33,005 nt of DNA, taken from an uncultured Pseudomonadota bacterium (GTDB taxonomy: Bacteria; Myxococcota_A; UBA796; GCA-2862545). The DNA is taken from positions 1 through 33,005 of the forward strand of contig CAIUDO010000403.1 in NCBI GenBank assembly GCA_903897935.1, read 5' to 3'. Position numbers and translations under genes: made by a program. This document shows positions 1 through 7,781 of this stretch, in pieces. Numbering within the stretch: the first letter of the stretch is position 1; each line of letters starts with the position of its first letter. The notes beneath the pieces are model-generated. The model searched no databases and was not told the origin of the DNA. It saw nothing but the letters and a program-made list of their open reading frames with translations.

Positions 1-1
1 A

Positions 2-1312
2 CGTGGCGGGGGCGACGCTCGCCGGCGTGTCGCTGCCGGGCCAGAACGCGACGCCCACGCCCGCGGCGCCGAAGCCCGCACAGACCACGGCCAGCAGCAG
101 GATGACGACCACGCCGATCACCAACGGCACGAGGCGCGAGCCGCCGGACGGGGGCGGATCGTCGGCCTCCTCCTCGTACTTCGGCGGGGGCGGGGGCGGC
201 CGGACCGCGGGGCCCTCGACCACCAGCGGCGCGGGCTTGGCGGGTGTGGGCACCCGGGGTGGGAGGTCATCCGGCGCGCGGGTCTTCGGCGGCGGGATCG
301 ACAGCACCTCCGCCTTCGGCCGCGCGGGCGGCTCGGTCGGGCGCTCTTGCGACCGCGAGCGCGTGAACGCGATCGACTTCTCGCTGCCGCCCGGGGCGCG
401 CTTGGGGCGCGGGGCGTCGCCGCGGCCCTCCGCCATCGCCTGCATCTGATCGCGCGACCAGAACGCCGTCGCTGCGCCGCCGCCGGGGGCGGGCCGGTGG
501 GCCTCCTCTTCGCGCTCCGCGGCGTCCAACGCGGCCTTCATCTGGTCGCGCGACCAGAACGCCGTCGCTTGACCGGGCTTGGCGCCCCCGGCGTCGAACG
601 ACAAGCCGCCGCGCTTGAGCGGGCCGGCGCTCACCATCGGTCCGGCCAGCCCAGCCGGGACCGGCGCCGCCGACGGGGTCGCGGTGGCGACAGGGCGGCG
701 CTCCGCACGGCCGTTCGCGGCGTCTACGCTCCACTTGTTGAGCTCGGGGCCGGGCACGGCGCCCGCGAACGCGATCAGGGTGCGCCACGTCTCGAGCGGC
801 GACGGCCGGTCGTCCACCTCCCAAGCCAGCATGCGCGCGAGGAACCACTGCACGTCGCGCTGCATCTCGTCGGGCATGCCCGAGAAGTCGATCGAGACGA
901 CCGCGTCCAGAACGGCGTCTTCGTGGGCGGACGGCGCTGAGGGCAACGACGGCGTCTGCCCGGTGAACAAGCGCAGCGCGACGATGCCGAGCCCGTACAT
1001 GTCGGTGGCGGCCCCGCGCGGGACGCCCTCGGGCGCGTAGGTGGTGGCGCGCCGGGTGCCGAACCCGTCGATCGACACCGCGCCGTTCTCGTCGATGCGC
1101 ACCGACGGAGGGCGCATCGCGCCGTGCACCTCGCCGTCTTCATCGGCGATGTCCAGGATCTCGCAGATCGCCGCCATGATCTCGAGCACGACCCGGAACG
1201 GCGGTGGACCCGCTCCCAGGAGCGACTCGAGGTCGGCGCCGACCGCTCGCCCCTCGACCGCGTCGACCCCACCGTCGGGGCCAAGGGTACGTACGTAGTG
1301 GAACTCGCTCAC
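2..1312 (-). CDS. Ser/Thr kinase-like membrane protein (pseudokinase), 3' end off the window
   Basis: About 437 codons are visible from a GTG start and the frame stays open to the left edge, so the C-terminus is missing. Residues 58-150 read as a protein-kinase C-lobe: the catalytic loop HGAMRPPSVRID (63-74), an APE-like YAPE (92-95), the F-helix TDMYGLGIVALRLFTG with Asp104, and a closing motif LARMLAWEVDDRPS. The HRD aspartate is Ala65 and the DFG aspartate is Gly83 (GFG, 83-85). The N-lobe is short, with no glycine-rich loop or VAIK lysine seen. These losses argue for a pseudokinase. A Pro/Ala-rich linker follows, containing two copies of ATAFWSRDQM, then one transmembrane segment around residues 390-415 and an apparent extracytoplasmic part beginning. 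The kinase-like part would be cytoplasmic, and a signalling or scaffold role is inferred. GTG was chosen because the kinase-like fold starts close behind it; no strong ribosome site is visible. Confidence 0.75.
   Translation of the reverse strand, partial: MSEFHYVRTLGPDGGVDAVEGRAVGADLESLLGAGPPPFRVVLEIMAAICEILDIADEDGEVHGAMRPPSVRIDENGAVSIDGFGTRRATTYAPEGVPRGAATDMYGLGIVALRLFTGQTPSLPSAPSAHEDAVLDAVVSIDFSGMPDEMQRDVQWFLARMLAWEVDDRPSPLETWRTLIAFAGAVPGPELNKWSVDAANGRAERRPVATATPSAAPVPAGLAGPMVSAGPLKRGGLSFDAGGAKPGQATAFWSRDQMKAALDAAEREEEAHRPAPGGGAATAFWSRDQMQAMAEGRGDAPRPKRAPGGSEKSIAFTRSRSQERPTEPPARPKAEVLSIPPPKTRAPDDLPPRVPTPAKPAPLVVEGPAVRPPPPPPKYEEEADDPPPSGGSRLVPLVIGVVVILLLAVVCAGFGAAGVGVAFWPGSDTPASVAPAT
443..568 (-). 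repeat. Two 30-base near-identical repeats inside the kinase-like gene
   Basis: Positions 443-472 and 539-568 are the same 30 bases except one. Both encode the peptide ATAFWSRDQM in the linker of the kinase-like protein. This is an in-frame peptide duplication, possibly a short docking motif; its function is unknown. Confidence 0.8.
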
Positions 1313-1446
1313 CCATGCTCCGCGTCCGGCATCCTAGGACACCTCGGCCCGAAGTGCCAGGGCAGCGGTTCACCTCGCGGTGACGGCGCCGTCGGACCGC
1401 GGGTTCCTTGCGCGGGTCGGGTGGGGTGATAGACGCGGGCGGTCGT

Positions 1447-1522
1447 GCCGCCTTAGCTCAGTTGGCAGAGCGCCTGACTGTGGATCAGGAGGTGATGGGT
1501 TCAAGTCCCATAGGCGGTACCA
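1447..1522 (+). tRNA. tRNA-His (anticodon GUG), lacking encoded G-1 and carrying A73
   Basis: A complete 76-base cloverleaf can be folded by eye. The acceptor arms are 1447-1453 and 1512-1518 (seven pairs, the first G-U). The anticodon stem is 1473-1477/1485-1489 with a seven-base loop and anticodon GTG at 1480-1482. The T-stem is 1495-1499/1507-1511 with loop TTCAAGT, and CCA is encoded at 1520-1522. Canonical bacterial tRNA-His has an extra G at -1 opposite C73. Here the -1 base is T (1446) and the discriminator is A (1519), so the universal histidine identity element is absent. Position 37 is G. The gene lies 93 bases before hisS on the same strand and is probably co-transcribed with it. 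A weak -10-like GATAGA sits at 1426-1431. Confidence 0.95.
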
Positions 1523-1615
1523 CCTCAACGTTGGCACGTTCGTACGCCAGGAGCGCCGCACGCAGCGTCGGCGTTGCTCCGGCGGTCAGCGAGCGAAGCG
1601 TGAACGGGAGTCGAC

Positions 1616-3187
1616 ATGCGCGACGGATCCACTGGGCGCGGCCTCGTGCCGCGGAAGGTCAAGGGGTTTCGGGACCTCGACCCGGCCACCAACGCGCTGC
1701 GCTGGCGCTTGGTCGAGACGGCGTCGCGGGTCTACGCGTCGTATGGGTTCGAGCACTGGGACACCCCGCTGCTGGAGTACGCTGATTGTCTCGGGAAGTA
1801 CCTGCCTGAGTCGAACGAGGCCGCCGAGGGCGTGTACGCGTTCCCCAACCCCGAGCGTGAGCCGATCCCGGACGCTGAGGGTGCGCCCCTGCGCGACGTC
1901 GACAACCGCGTGCTGTTCGAGCACGCGCTCGTCACCCTTCGGTACGATCTGACCGCGCCGCTCGCGCGCAAGTACGCCGAGGATCTGTGGGAGGGCCGTA
2001 AGAACCCCGGGCGCGTCCCGCCGCTGTTCCGCCGCTTCCAGTACGGCCCGGTGTTCCGCTTCGAGCAGAAGCTCGACCCGGGGCGCTTCCGTGAGTTCTG
2101 GCAGCTCGACTTCGACACGGTGGGCGTGTCCGACGTCACGTGCGACGCCGAGGTCGCGATGATCCTGAGCGACGCGCTCGAGGCGCTGGGGCTCGCCCGC
2201 GGCACGTGGGAGATCCGCGTCAACAGCCGCAACCTGCACCAGGGCCTGTTCGAGCGCGTGGGCCTCGCCGGAGACGAGGCGCGCTGCCGCGACGTGCTGC
2301 GCGTGCTCGACAAGGTCGACAAGATCGGGGTCTCCGGGGTGGAGGCCGAGCTCGGCGCCGGCCGCGTCGACGCGAGCGGCTCGAAGGTCGACGGCCTGCG
2401 GCTGGACGCCGCCACCATCGGCACCCTCACCGGCTACCTCGACGGCACCCAGGGCGCGGCGTCGCGCGCGGACGTGCTGGGGCGGCTCGAGGCGCAGGTC
2501 GGCGGGACCCCGTCGGGCACGCTCGGCTTGTCGGAGCTGCGCGTGATCGACGACACGCTCACCGCGCTCGGCTACGGCGAGGACCGCGTCGTGTTCGACC
2601 CGTCGGTGGCGCGCGGCCTCGCGTACTACACGGGCCCGGTGTTCGAGGCGGTGTCGAAGCTCGAGGTCCGCGACGAGCACGGCGCGATCCGCCGGTTTGG
2701 CTCGATCTGCGGCGGCGGCCGGTACGACGGGCTCGTGGAGCGTATGCTCGGCGTGCGGGTGCCGGCCACGGGCGCCTCGATCGGGGTCGACCGCCTGGCC
2801 GACTTGTTGTCGCGGGTCGAAGCGGGCCGGCGCACGTCCCCGGTGCTCGTGCTCGCGTTGGGCAGCCGCCAGCGCGTCGAGCAGCACCGCGCCGCCGCCG
2901 AGCTGCGCGCGGCCGGCATCCCCGCCGAGGTCTACTTCGGTATGCAGGCCAAGATGAAGGCGCAGCTCGCGTACGCCGATGCGCGCGGCTGCGCGGTCGC
3001 GGTCCTGTTGGGGTCCGAGGAGGTCGAGCGCGGCGTGGTCGCGCTCAAGGACCTCGACATGGGCAAGAAGCTCGCCGCGGGGATCACCGACCGAGCCGAG
3101 TGGCGATCCGGGGCGTCGGCGCAGGTCGAAGTGCCGCGCGCTGGGTTGGTCGACGCGGTGCGGGAGTTACTCGCCTCGCGCGGTTGA
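1616..3187 (+). CDS. hisS: Histidyl-tRNA synthetase, divergent alphaproteobacterial-like type
   Basis: This cytoplasmic class II synthetase (523 aa) charges tRNA-His. Visible signatures are the motif 1 region KGFRDLDP, the histidine-site motif LRYDLTAPLAR, motif 2 around residues 147-163 (FRFEQ...GRFREFWQ), the HisRS-specific RGLAYYTGPVFE, motif 3 GGGRYDGLVERM, and a C-terminal anticodon domain with GSEEVERGVVALKDLD. GRFREFWQLDFDTVG and LDKVDKIGVSGVE resemble the divergent alphaproteobacterial HisRS class rather than the common type, whose motif 2 reads ERPQKGRYRQFHQ. The motif 2 loop, which in E. coli reads C73 with Arg116 and Gln118, is here EQKLDPGR, about one residue longer and without those residues. 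That fits the adjacent tRNA-His with A73 and no G-1. The ATG has GGGAG at 1606-1610. The lyase gene follows after 20 bases. Confidence 0.95.
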   Translation: MRDGSTGRGLVPRKVKGFRDLDPATNALRWRLVETASRVYASYGFEHWDTPLLEYADCLGKYLPESNEAAEGVYAFPNPEREPIPDAEGAPLRDVDNRVLFEHALVTLRYDLTAPLARKYAEDLWEGRKNPGRVPPLFRRFQYGPVFRFEQKLDPGRFREFWQLDFDTVGVSDVTCDAEVAMILSDALEALGLARGTWEIRVNSRNLHQGLFERVGLAGDEARCRDVLRVLDKVDKIGVSGVEAELGAGRVDASGSKVDGLRLDAATIGTLTGYLDGTQGAASRADVLGRLEAQVGGTPSGTLGLSELRVIDDTLTALGYGEDRVVFDPSVARGLAYYTGPVFEAVSKLEVRDEHGAIRRFGSICGGGRYDGLVERMLGVRVPATGASIGVDRLADLLSRVEAGRRTSPVLVLALGSRQRVEQHRAAAELRAAGIPAEVYFGMQAKMKAQLAYADARGCAVAVLLGSEEVERGVVALKDLDMGKKLAAGITDRAEWRSGASAQVEVPRAGLVDAVRELLASRG

Positions 3188-3207
3188 GCGTGCAGGAGGG
3201 GGCGCCC

Positions 3208-4911
3208 ATGTTGGTGATTCGTCACGATCGAGACGTCACGTTGGGTGAGGTGGTCGCGGTCGCGCGCGGGGGCCGCGTGGCGCTCGACCCCGACACCGCG
3301 TCGCTGCTGGACCGGCGTCGCGCGGAGATCGAGGCGTTCGTCGCGGCCCACCCGTCGCCAGCGTATGGCTTCAACCGAGGCTTCGGCGCGCTGCAGGACC
3401 GCCCGGTCGCCGACGTCGCCGCCTTGCAGCGCAACCTGCTCCGCTCGCACGCCGCGGGCGTCGGCCCCGACGCCTCGCACGAGCTCGTCCGGTGCGCGAT
3501 GGTGCTGCGCGCGCTGTCGTTGTGTCGCGGCGCGTCGGGCGTGCGGTCCGTCATCGTGCGACAGATCGTAGATATGCTCGAAGCGGGCATCACGCCTTGC
3601 GTCCCGCGCTACGGATCCGTCGGGGCGAGCGGCGATCTCGCGCCGTTGTCCCACCTCGGGCTCGCGATGATGGGCGAAGGGCGGGTGCGTGTGCGCGGCG
3701 GCCCGGAGCAGCCGGCCCAGGACGCGCTGGCGGCTGCGGGCCTCGCGCCGGTGGTGTTCGCGATGAAAGAGGGGCTGGCCGTAAACAACGGCACTGTGTT
3801 CTCGGCGGCCCACGGCGTGCTCGCGACGGTCCGGCTGCTCGACCTCGCGCGGGTCGCCGCGGTCGCCACCGCGGTGGGCGTCGAGGTGTTCCTCGGCTCG
3901 GAGGCGCCGTTTCGGGCAGACCTCCACGCGTGGCGAGCGCACCCCGGGCCCGTGCGCGTCGCCGGCTGGCTCACGGCGCTGCTCGCCGGGTCGCCGCTGC
4001 GTGAGGTGCACCGGGATCCGGCGGTCGACGGCGAGGTGCAGGATCCGTATTCGTTACGGTGCACACCAGCGATCCTCGGCACGGCGCTCGACCTGATCAC
4101 GGACGCCGAGCGCGTGCTCACGCTCGAGATCAACAGCGTGACGGACAACCCGTTGGTGCTCACGGCCGCCGACGGCCGCGCCACGGACATCGTCTCCGGC
4201 GGGCACTTCCACGCGATGCCGGTCGCGGTGCGGCTGTACGGGCTCGTGCAGGCGATGTGCATCATGGCGCAGCTCTCCAACACCCGGTGCGCGCGCTACG
4301 TCGACGACGGGCGCAATCGCGGGCTGCCGGCGTGCCTGATCTGGCCGGGTGGCGGCGAAGACGGCGTTCGAAGCGGCCTGATGATCCCGGAGTACGTCTC
4401 TGCGGCGCTCACCAACGCGCTGTGGGGCGCCGCGATGCCGTCGCACCTGTTCTCGTTGCCGACCGCGGCCGGCCAGGAGGACCACGTGTCGATGGCGGCG
4501 ACGCTCGGCGCGCGGGTGCTCGACATGGTGCCGCGCCTCGAAGAGGCCCTCGCGATCGAGCTGATGCTGGGCGCGCAAGCGGCGGCCCTTCGGCTCGATC
4601 CGGCCCATCGGGTGCCGTTGCGGTCGCGCTTGCCCGCCTCGGAGGCGGCGTCTCGGGCGGCGGGGGAGGCGGTCGCGGCGGGCCCGCTGGCGGCGTCGGC
4701 CCGCGTGGTCGGCACCTACGGGATCCCAGAGCCGCTTCGGTCGTTGTCGCCGGCCGGTGAGCGTGTGCGTGGCTGGGTGGGGCGCGTCACCGGCGGGTTC
4801 ATCCCGCTGCGGGAGGACCTGTCCCCGTCGGATCCGATGCGCGCGCTCGCGGCGTCGATCGCCGACGGCGCTTTGCTACGCGACGTCGTCGAGGTGGTCG
4901 CGCTGGCCTGA
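3208..4911 (+). CDS. Histidine/aromatic amino acid ammonia-lyase family (MIO enzyme)
   Basis: This is a 567-aa member of the histidine/phenylalanine ammonia-lyase family, which removes ammonia from an amino acid with an MIO group formed from Ala-Ser-Gly. The MIO triad is A140-S141-G142 in GSVGASGDLAPL. Tyr53 (YGFNRGFG), Asn194 (NNGT), EVQDPYSLRC and QEDHVSM match catalytic blocks of histidine ammonia-lyase, and RSHAAGVG carries the selectivity His typical of HAL/TAL rather than Phe of PAL. Two blocks deviate: YGxNTGFG is YGFNRGFG (Thr to Arg), and SGGNFH is SGGHFH (Asn to His). A histidine substrate giving urocanate is therefore likely but not certain; a tyrosine lyase or an aminomutase are alternatives. 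ATG follows a strong AGGAGG (3194-3199). Only 20 bases separate it from hisS, so the two probably share a transcript. No hutU, hutI or hutG lies in the window. Confidence 0.85.
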   Translation: MLVIRHDRDVTLGEVVAVARGGRVALDPDTASLLDRRRAEIEAFVAAHPSPAYGFNRGFGALQDRPVADVAALQRNLLRSHAAGVGPDASHELVRCAMVLRALSLCRGASGVRSVIVRQIVDMLEAGITPCVPRYGSVGASGDLAPLSHLGLAMMGEGRVRVRGGPEQPAQDALAAAGLAPVVFAMKEGLAVNNGTVFSAAHGVLATVRLLDLARVAAVATAVGVEVFLGSEAPFRADLHAWRAHPGPVRVAGWLTALLAGSPLREVHRDPAVDGEVQDPYSLRCTPAILGTALDLITDAERVLTLEINSVTDNPLVLTAADGRATDIVSGGHFHAMPVAVRLYGLVQAMCIMAQLSNTRCARYVDDGRNRGLPACLIWPGGGEDGVRSGLMIPEYVSAALTNALWGAAMPSHLFSLPTAAGQEDHVSMAATLGARVLDMVPRLEEALAIELMLGAQAAALRLDPAHRVPLRSRLPASEAASRAAGEAVAAGPLAASARVVGTYGIPEPLRSLSPAGERVRGWVGRVTGGFIPLREDLSPSDPMRALAASIADGALLRDVVEVVALA

Positions 4912-5481
4912 CGGCCGGGCACTGCTCGTTCCCCGGCGCTCGGCGGTACGGGCGGCCCCCGGCTAACGCGAGCCGCGCTGCCTTCGCCGTGGGTCGTCGT
5001 CCGGGCCAACCCCTGCGAACAACCGCCATCGAGCTGCCTGGGAATCCGTCGGGAGGCGGCTCGCGGGCTGGGCGCTTGAACAATCGCACCCGAACGTACG
5101 CGGGCGGGGAGTAACCCCGTTCGAACGTGACACCGGCGCCGGCCCGCGGACAGGCGCTCGCCACCTGTATGGGCGACGCGTCACTATCGACGAGACCCCC
5201 GCGTAGCCACAACCGCCGACGGGCCGGGCACGGCGCCGCTGTCAAGTTGAAGCCGGATTGCTCCGCCGCCACGTACGCTCGAGGTCGATTGCTCGCGCTG
5301 CGGCCGGCTGGGTTCCCAACCTCGCACACCGCCGGCTGGCACCAGGATGTCGTACGATCGTTCGAAGCGCGTCGCGTCGCTGGACGGCTCGTGACGAATC
5401 GTGTACCTTCGCGTGGCCCTCCTGCGGCCTCCCCGGCACGCTCCCTGCATTCGTCCCCCTCGCCCTTCCCGTGAGGCTCCC
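4912..5481. other. Intergenic stretch of about 570 bases with nothing recognised
   Basis: Open frames here are Arg/Pro-rich and show no motif, good ribosome site or family resemblance. Short palindromes occur, such as GTTCGAAC and CCGGCGCCGG near 5118-5145 and a GGGG-AGTAA-CCCC hairpin near 5107-5119. I see no RNA gene or mobile-element end. It presumably holds the terminator of the lyase gene and a promoter for the small membrane protein, but neither is convincing. Confidence 0.4.
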
Positions 5482-5640
5482 GTGGCTCGCTCGCTCACCG
5501 TCCAACAAGAAGAACGCGCCGCCGTCAGCCCGTTGTTCTTCGCCTTCCTCGCCTTCGCAGCCGTGTGGCTGGTCATGTCCACCATCGCCGTGCCCGCCGA
5601 GGCCCCGGCGCCCGTGTCGCCCCCGGCGGTCGTCCGCTGA
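5482..5640 (+). CDS. Small single-pass membrane protein
   Basis: A 52-aa frame from GTG encodes a charged N-terminus (RSLTVQQEERAAV), one strongly hydrophobic segment at about residues 17-36 (PLFFAFLAFAAVWLVMSTIA), and a Pro/Ala-rich tail. The frame is open back to 5401. GTG at 5482 was chosen because the upstream part is Arg/Pro-rich and looks non-coding, and because GTGAGG (5471-5476) could serve as a weak ribosome site. No family is recognised. It stands alone between two gene-poor stretches. It may be a real short membrane protein, but an accidental frame is not excluded. Confidence 0.45.
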   Translation: MARSLTVQQEERAAVSPLFFAFLAFAAVWLVMSTIAVPAEAPAPVSPPAVVR

Positions 5641-5831
5641 TCGAGCAAGGGTCCGTGGCTCGAAAGCACCGTTGATTGGTGGGTTGTCGCGTGCGCTCCA
5701 TCGGCGCGGGCACACGCGCGCGTCCTCGTCCGGTGGCCCGTAGAAATTCAGCGCCGCATTGTTCTGCTAGATGGTGGCTTACGGCACAGCGCGGCCGAAA
5801 GCTCGTGCGCCCTCCGAGGCTCGCCGCTACC

Positions 5832-6374
5832 ATGCACCGCGTGAGGCGCTCCGTGACGTCGATGTTTCACGACGAGCTCGATCACCATCTGGTGCACGAC
5901 GCACCAGCGCCCATCTTCATGGGCGAGCTTCCTCGTGATTACGGCGAGCTGCCCGCGACGGTCGTCGTGAACCTGTGCGGCGTGTTTCCGCCGAGCGCGC
6001 CGCTTGGGATGGTGGTGTTCGGCCTGCCGCTGTACGATTGCCTGGATCCGGCCCTCGCGCCGCGCCGGGAAGACATCGAGGCCTTCTTGTCCGCGGTGCA
6101 CCCGATCGTCGGAAAGTCGGCGAGCTACTGGCACTGCCACGCGGGCCTCAACCGCAGCGGCATCGTGCTCGCGGCGTACCTGCACCTGTACCGGGACATG
6201 CCCATCTCGGCGGCCATCCGGCAGCTCCGTGAGCGTAGATCGGGGATGGTCCTCTGCAACGCGTCGTTCGAGCGCATGCTTCGGACGTGGTACGGGCAGG
6301 CGCACGAGCAGGCCTTCGAGCCGGTGCCGATGGATCGGTGGCTGGCGGAGCGGAACGGCTCGTTCCAGCCGTGA
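5832..6374 (+). CDS. Dual-specificity/tyrosine phosphatase-like protein
   Basis: This 180-aa protein carries the CX5R signature of cysteine phosphatases, HCHAGLNRSG, with nucleophile Cys102 and Arg108. A helix LAAYLHLYRDMPISAAI follows, as in dual-specificity phosphatases, where it packs behind the P-loop. YDCLDPA near residue 67 lies where the general-acid loop is expected, making Asp a candidate acid; this is inference. There is no signal peptide, so it should act in the cytoplasm on phosphoproteins or another phosphorylated substrate, which is not known. ATG 5832 is preferred; ATG 5862 (MFHDELDHH) is an alternative. The stop overlaps the next start by four bases (GTGA), so translation of the phosphatase and the heme oxidase is probably coupled. 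Confidence 0.8.
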   Translation: MHRVRRSVTSMFHDELDHHLVHDAPAPIFMGELPRDYGELPATVVVNLCGVFPPSAPLGMVVFGLPLYDCLDPALAPRREDIEAFLSAVHPIVGKSASYWHCHAGLNRSGIVLAAYLHLYRDMPISAAIRQLRERRSGMVLCNASFERMLRTWYGQAHEQAFEPVPMDRWLAERNGSFQP

Positions 6375-7750
6375 GCGCCGGCGCGGCGGACCGGGCCCCT
6401 CTTCGGTCGTCCGCCCTGCCGGCGGTCGCTTCGGTTCTTCCGACGTCGTCGGAAGAACCGTCGTCTCCCTTGGGGCCCGTCGTCGTGATCGGCGCGGGCG
6501 TGACGGGCTTGGCCGCCGCGTACGCCCTGCTGCGCGCTGGGGTCGACGTGCTGGTGCTGGACGGCGCCCCGCGGGTCGGAGGCGTGATCGACAGCGTGGC
6601 GCTAGGGCCGGTGCGGGTCGAGGCCGGGCCGCAGTCGCTTCGCGCGGCGTCGGCGCCGATCGCGGGGCTGCTCGACGCCGTGGGGCTGCGCGATCACGTC
6701 GTGCCGGCGCATCCGGACGCCGACCGTCGGTACCTTTGGTTCGACGGTCGTCTTCGCCGTGTCCCGTACGCGCTGCTCGACCCGAGGTTCATGCCGGCCA
6801 CCGCGGCGCTCCGGGTGCTCGGTGAGCTGTTCGTGCCGGCGTGCCCCGATCCCCGGGAGACGGTCGGCGCGTTCGCGCGGCGCCGCATCGGGCCGGTCGC
6901 CACCGAGCGCGTGCTCGACGCCGTCGTCGCCGGTGTGTTCGGGGGCGACATCGACGCGTTGGAGGTCGGCGCTGCGTTCCCGAAGATGCTCGCGCTCGAG
7001 CGGGACCACGGCGGGCTGATCCGGGGCGCGTTCACGCGACGGAACGAGCCAGCGCCCCCAGACTGGGCCCCGCGGCGCCCGTTCTCGTTCGGCGGCGGAA
7101 TGGCGGCGTTGCCGCGGGCGATCGCGGCGGCGCTGGGCGACGAGCGGGTTCGCACCGGCGTCGCCGCCCGCTCGATCCGGCGACGTGGGTCGGGCTGGGT
7201 CGTTGAGACGGACGTCGGTGCGTTCGAAGGCGCGCGGGTCGTGGTCGCGGCTCCCGGCGCGGCGGCGGCCGCGCTCCACCCCGCGCTCGGGCCCGTCGCG
7301 CAGGTGCCGCCAGCGCGCATCGTCTCGGTGCACCTGGTGTGGCCGGAGGGGGCCGTCGATCCGCGGCGTGGGTTCGGGTGGTTGTCGCCGAAGGTGGCGG
7401 GGCTCGGCGCGCTGGGCGCGATCTGGGTGAGCAGCGCGTTCCCGGGGGCGTGCGCGGGGCACCGCGTCGTGCGGGTGATGCTCGGCGGCCGGCGCGACCC
7501 GCAGCGGGCGTCGGAGGACGATCAGGCGCTGGTCGCGCGCGCGTGCTGGGTCGTGCGTGAGGTGGAGGGCGTCGACGTGGCGCCGTCGTACGTCGCCGTG
7601 CACCGGGGCGCGATCCCCCAGTACGAAGCGGATCACGCAGGGCGCATCGCCGGCGCTGAGGCGGCGTTGCCCGGCGTGCGGCTGCTCGGATGGGGCTTCG
7701 GGGGCATCGGGGTCGCGCAGTGCCTCGAGGCAGGGCTCTCCGTCACCTGA
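6371..7750 (+). CDS. hemG: Protoporphyrinogen oxidase (FAD-dependent; also called HemY)
   Basis: The 459-aa product matches oxygen-dependent protoporphyrinogen/coproporphyrinogen oxidase, a late step of heme synthesis. The N-terminal FAD fold is VVVIGAGVTGLAAAYALLRA (from residue 37) with a Rossmann Asp in LVLDGAPRVGG. EAGPQSLRA, a central GVFGGDIDALEVGAAFPKM and a C-terminal LLGWGFGGIGVAQCLEAG FAD motif are typical of the family. Length is normal. The chosen GTG (6371) overlaps the preceding stop, but residues 1-36 are a poorly conserved Ala/Ser-rich extension that contains a 12-base-arm hairpin (6433-6459). A start at TTG 6470, just before the FAD fold, is the alternative. The convergent larC gene ends 31 bases beyond the stop. 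Confidence 0.9.
   Translation: MSAGAADRAPLRSSALPAVASVLPTSSEEPSSPLGPVVVIGAGVTGLAAAYALLRAGVDVLVLDGAPRVGGVIDSVALGPVRVEAGPQSLRAASAPIAGLLDAVGLRDHVVPAHPDADRRYLWFDGRLRRVPYALLDPRFMPATAALRVLGELFVPACPDPRETVGAFARRRIGPVATERVLDAVVAGVFGGDIDALEVGAAFPKMLALERDHGGLIRGAFTRRNEPAPPDWAPRRPFSFGGGMAALPRAIAAALGDERVRTGVAARSIRRRGSGWVVETDVGAFEGARVVVAAPGAAAAALHPALGPVAQVPPARIVSVHLVWPEGAVDPRRGFGWLSPKVAGLGALGAIWVSSAFPGACAGHRVVRVMLGGRRDPQRASEDDQALVARACWVVREVEGVDVAPSYVAVHRGAIPQYEADHAGRIAGAEAALPGVRLLGWGFGGIGVAQCLEAGLSVT
6433..6459. other. Perfect inverted repeat (12-base arms, 3-base loop) at the start of hemG
   Basis: Arms GGTTCTTCCGAC (6433-6444) and GTCGGAAGAACC (6448-6459) are exact complements around GTC. No U-run follows. 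The hairpin lies in the poorly conserved first 30 codons of hemG. It could be an attenuator, a translation-initiation control hairpin (if the true start is downstream) or a protein-binding palindrome. Confidence 0.7.
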
Positions 7751-7781
7751 CCGCCGTTCGCCAAATCCAGCTTGAGTCCGG

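Noticed and set aside
775..1284. Minus-strand 169-codon frame with ATG start
   Set aside because: Ser/Arg-rich shadow of the kinase-like gene, which uses another frame on the same strand starting at 1312.
1445..1521. Reading the tRNA with an extended acceptor so that G1445 and C1520-C1521 restore a G-1:C73-type pair
   Set aside because: That would need a nine-pair acceptor stem and would destroy the encoded CCA; the standard seven-pair stem with U8 and A9 in place fits better.
4799..5329. Minus-strand 176-codon frame across the lyase end and the intergenic stretch
   Set aside because: It overlaps the conserved end of the lyase, is Arg/Pro-rich, and has no ribosome site or family pattern.
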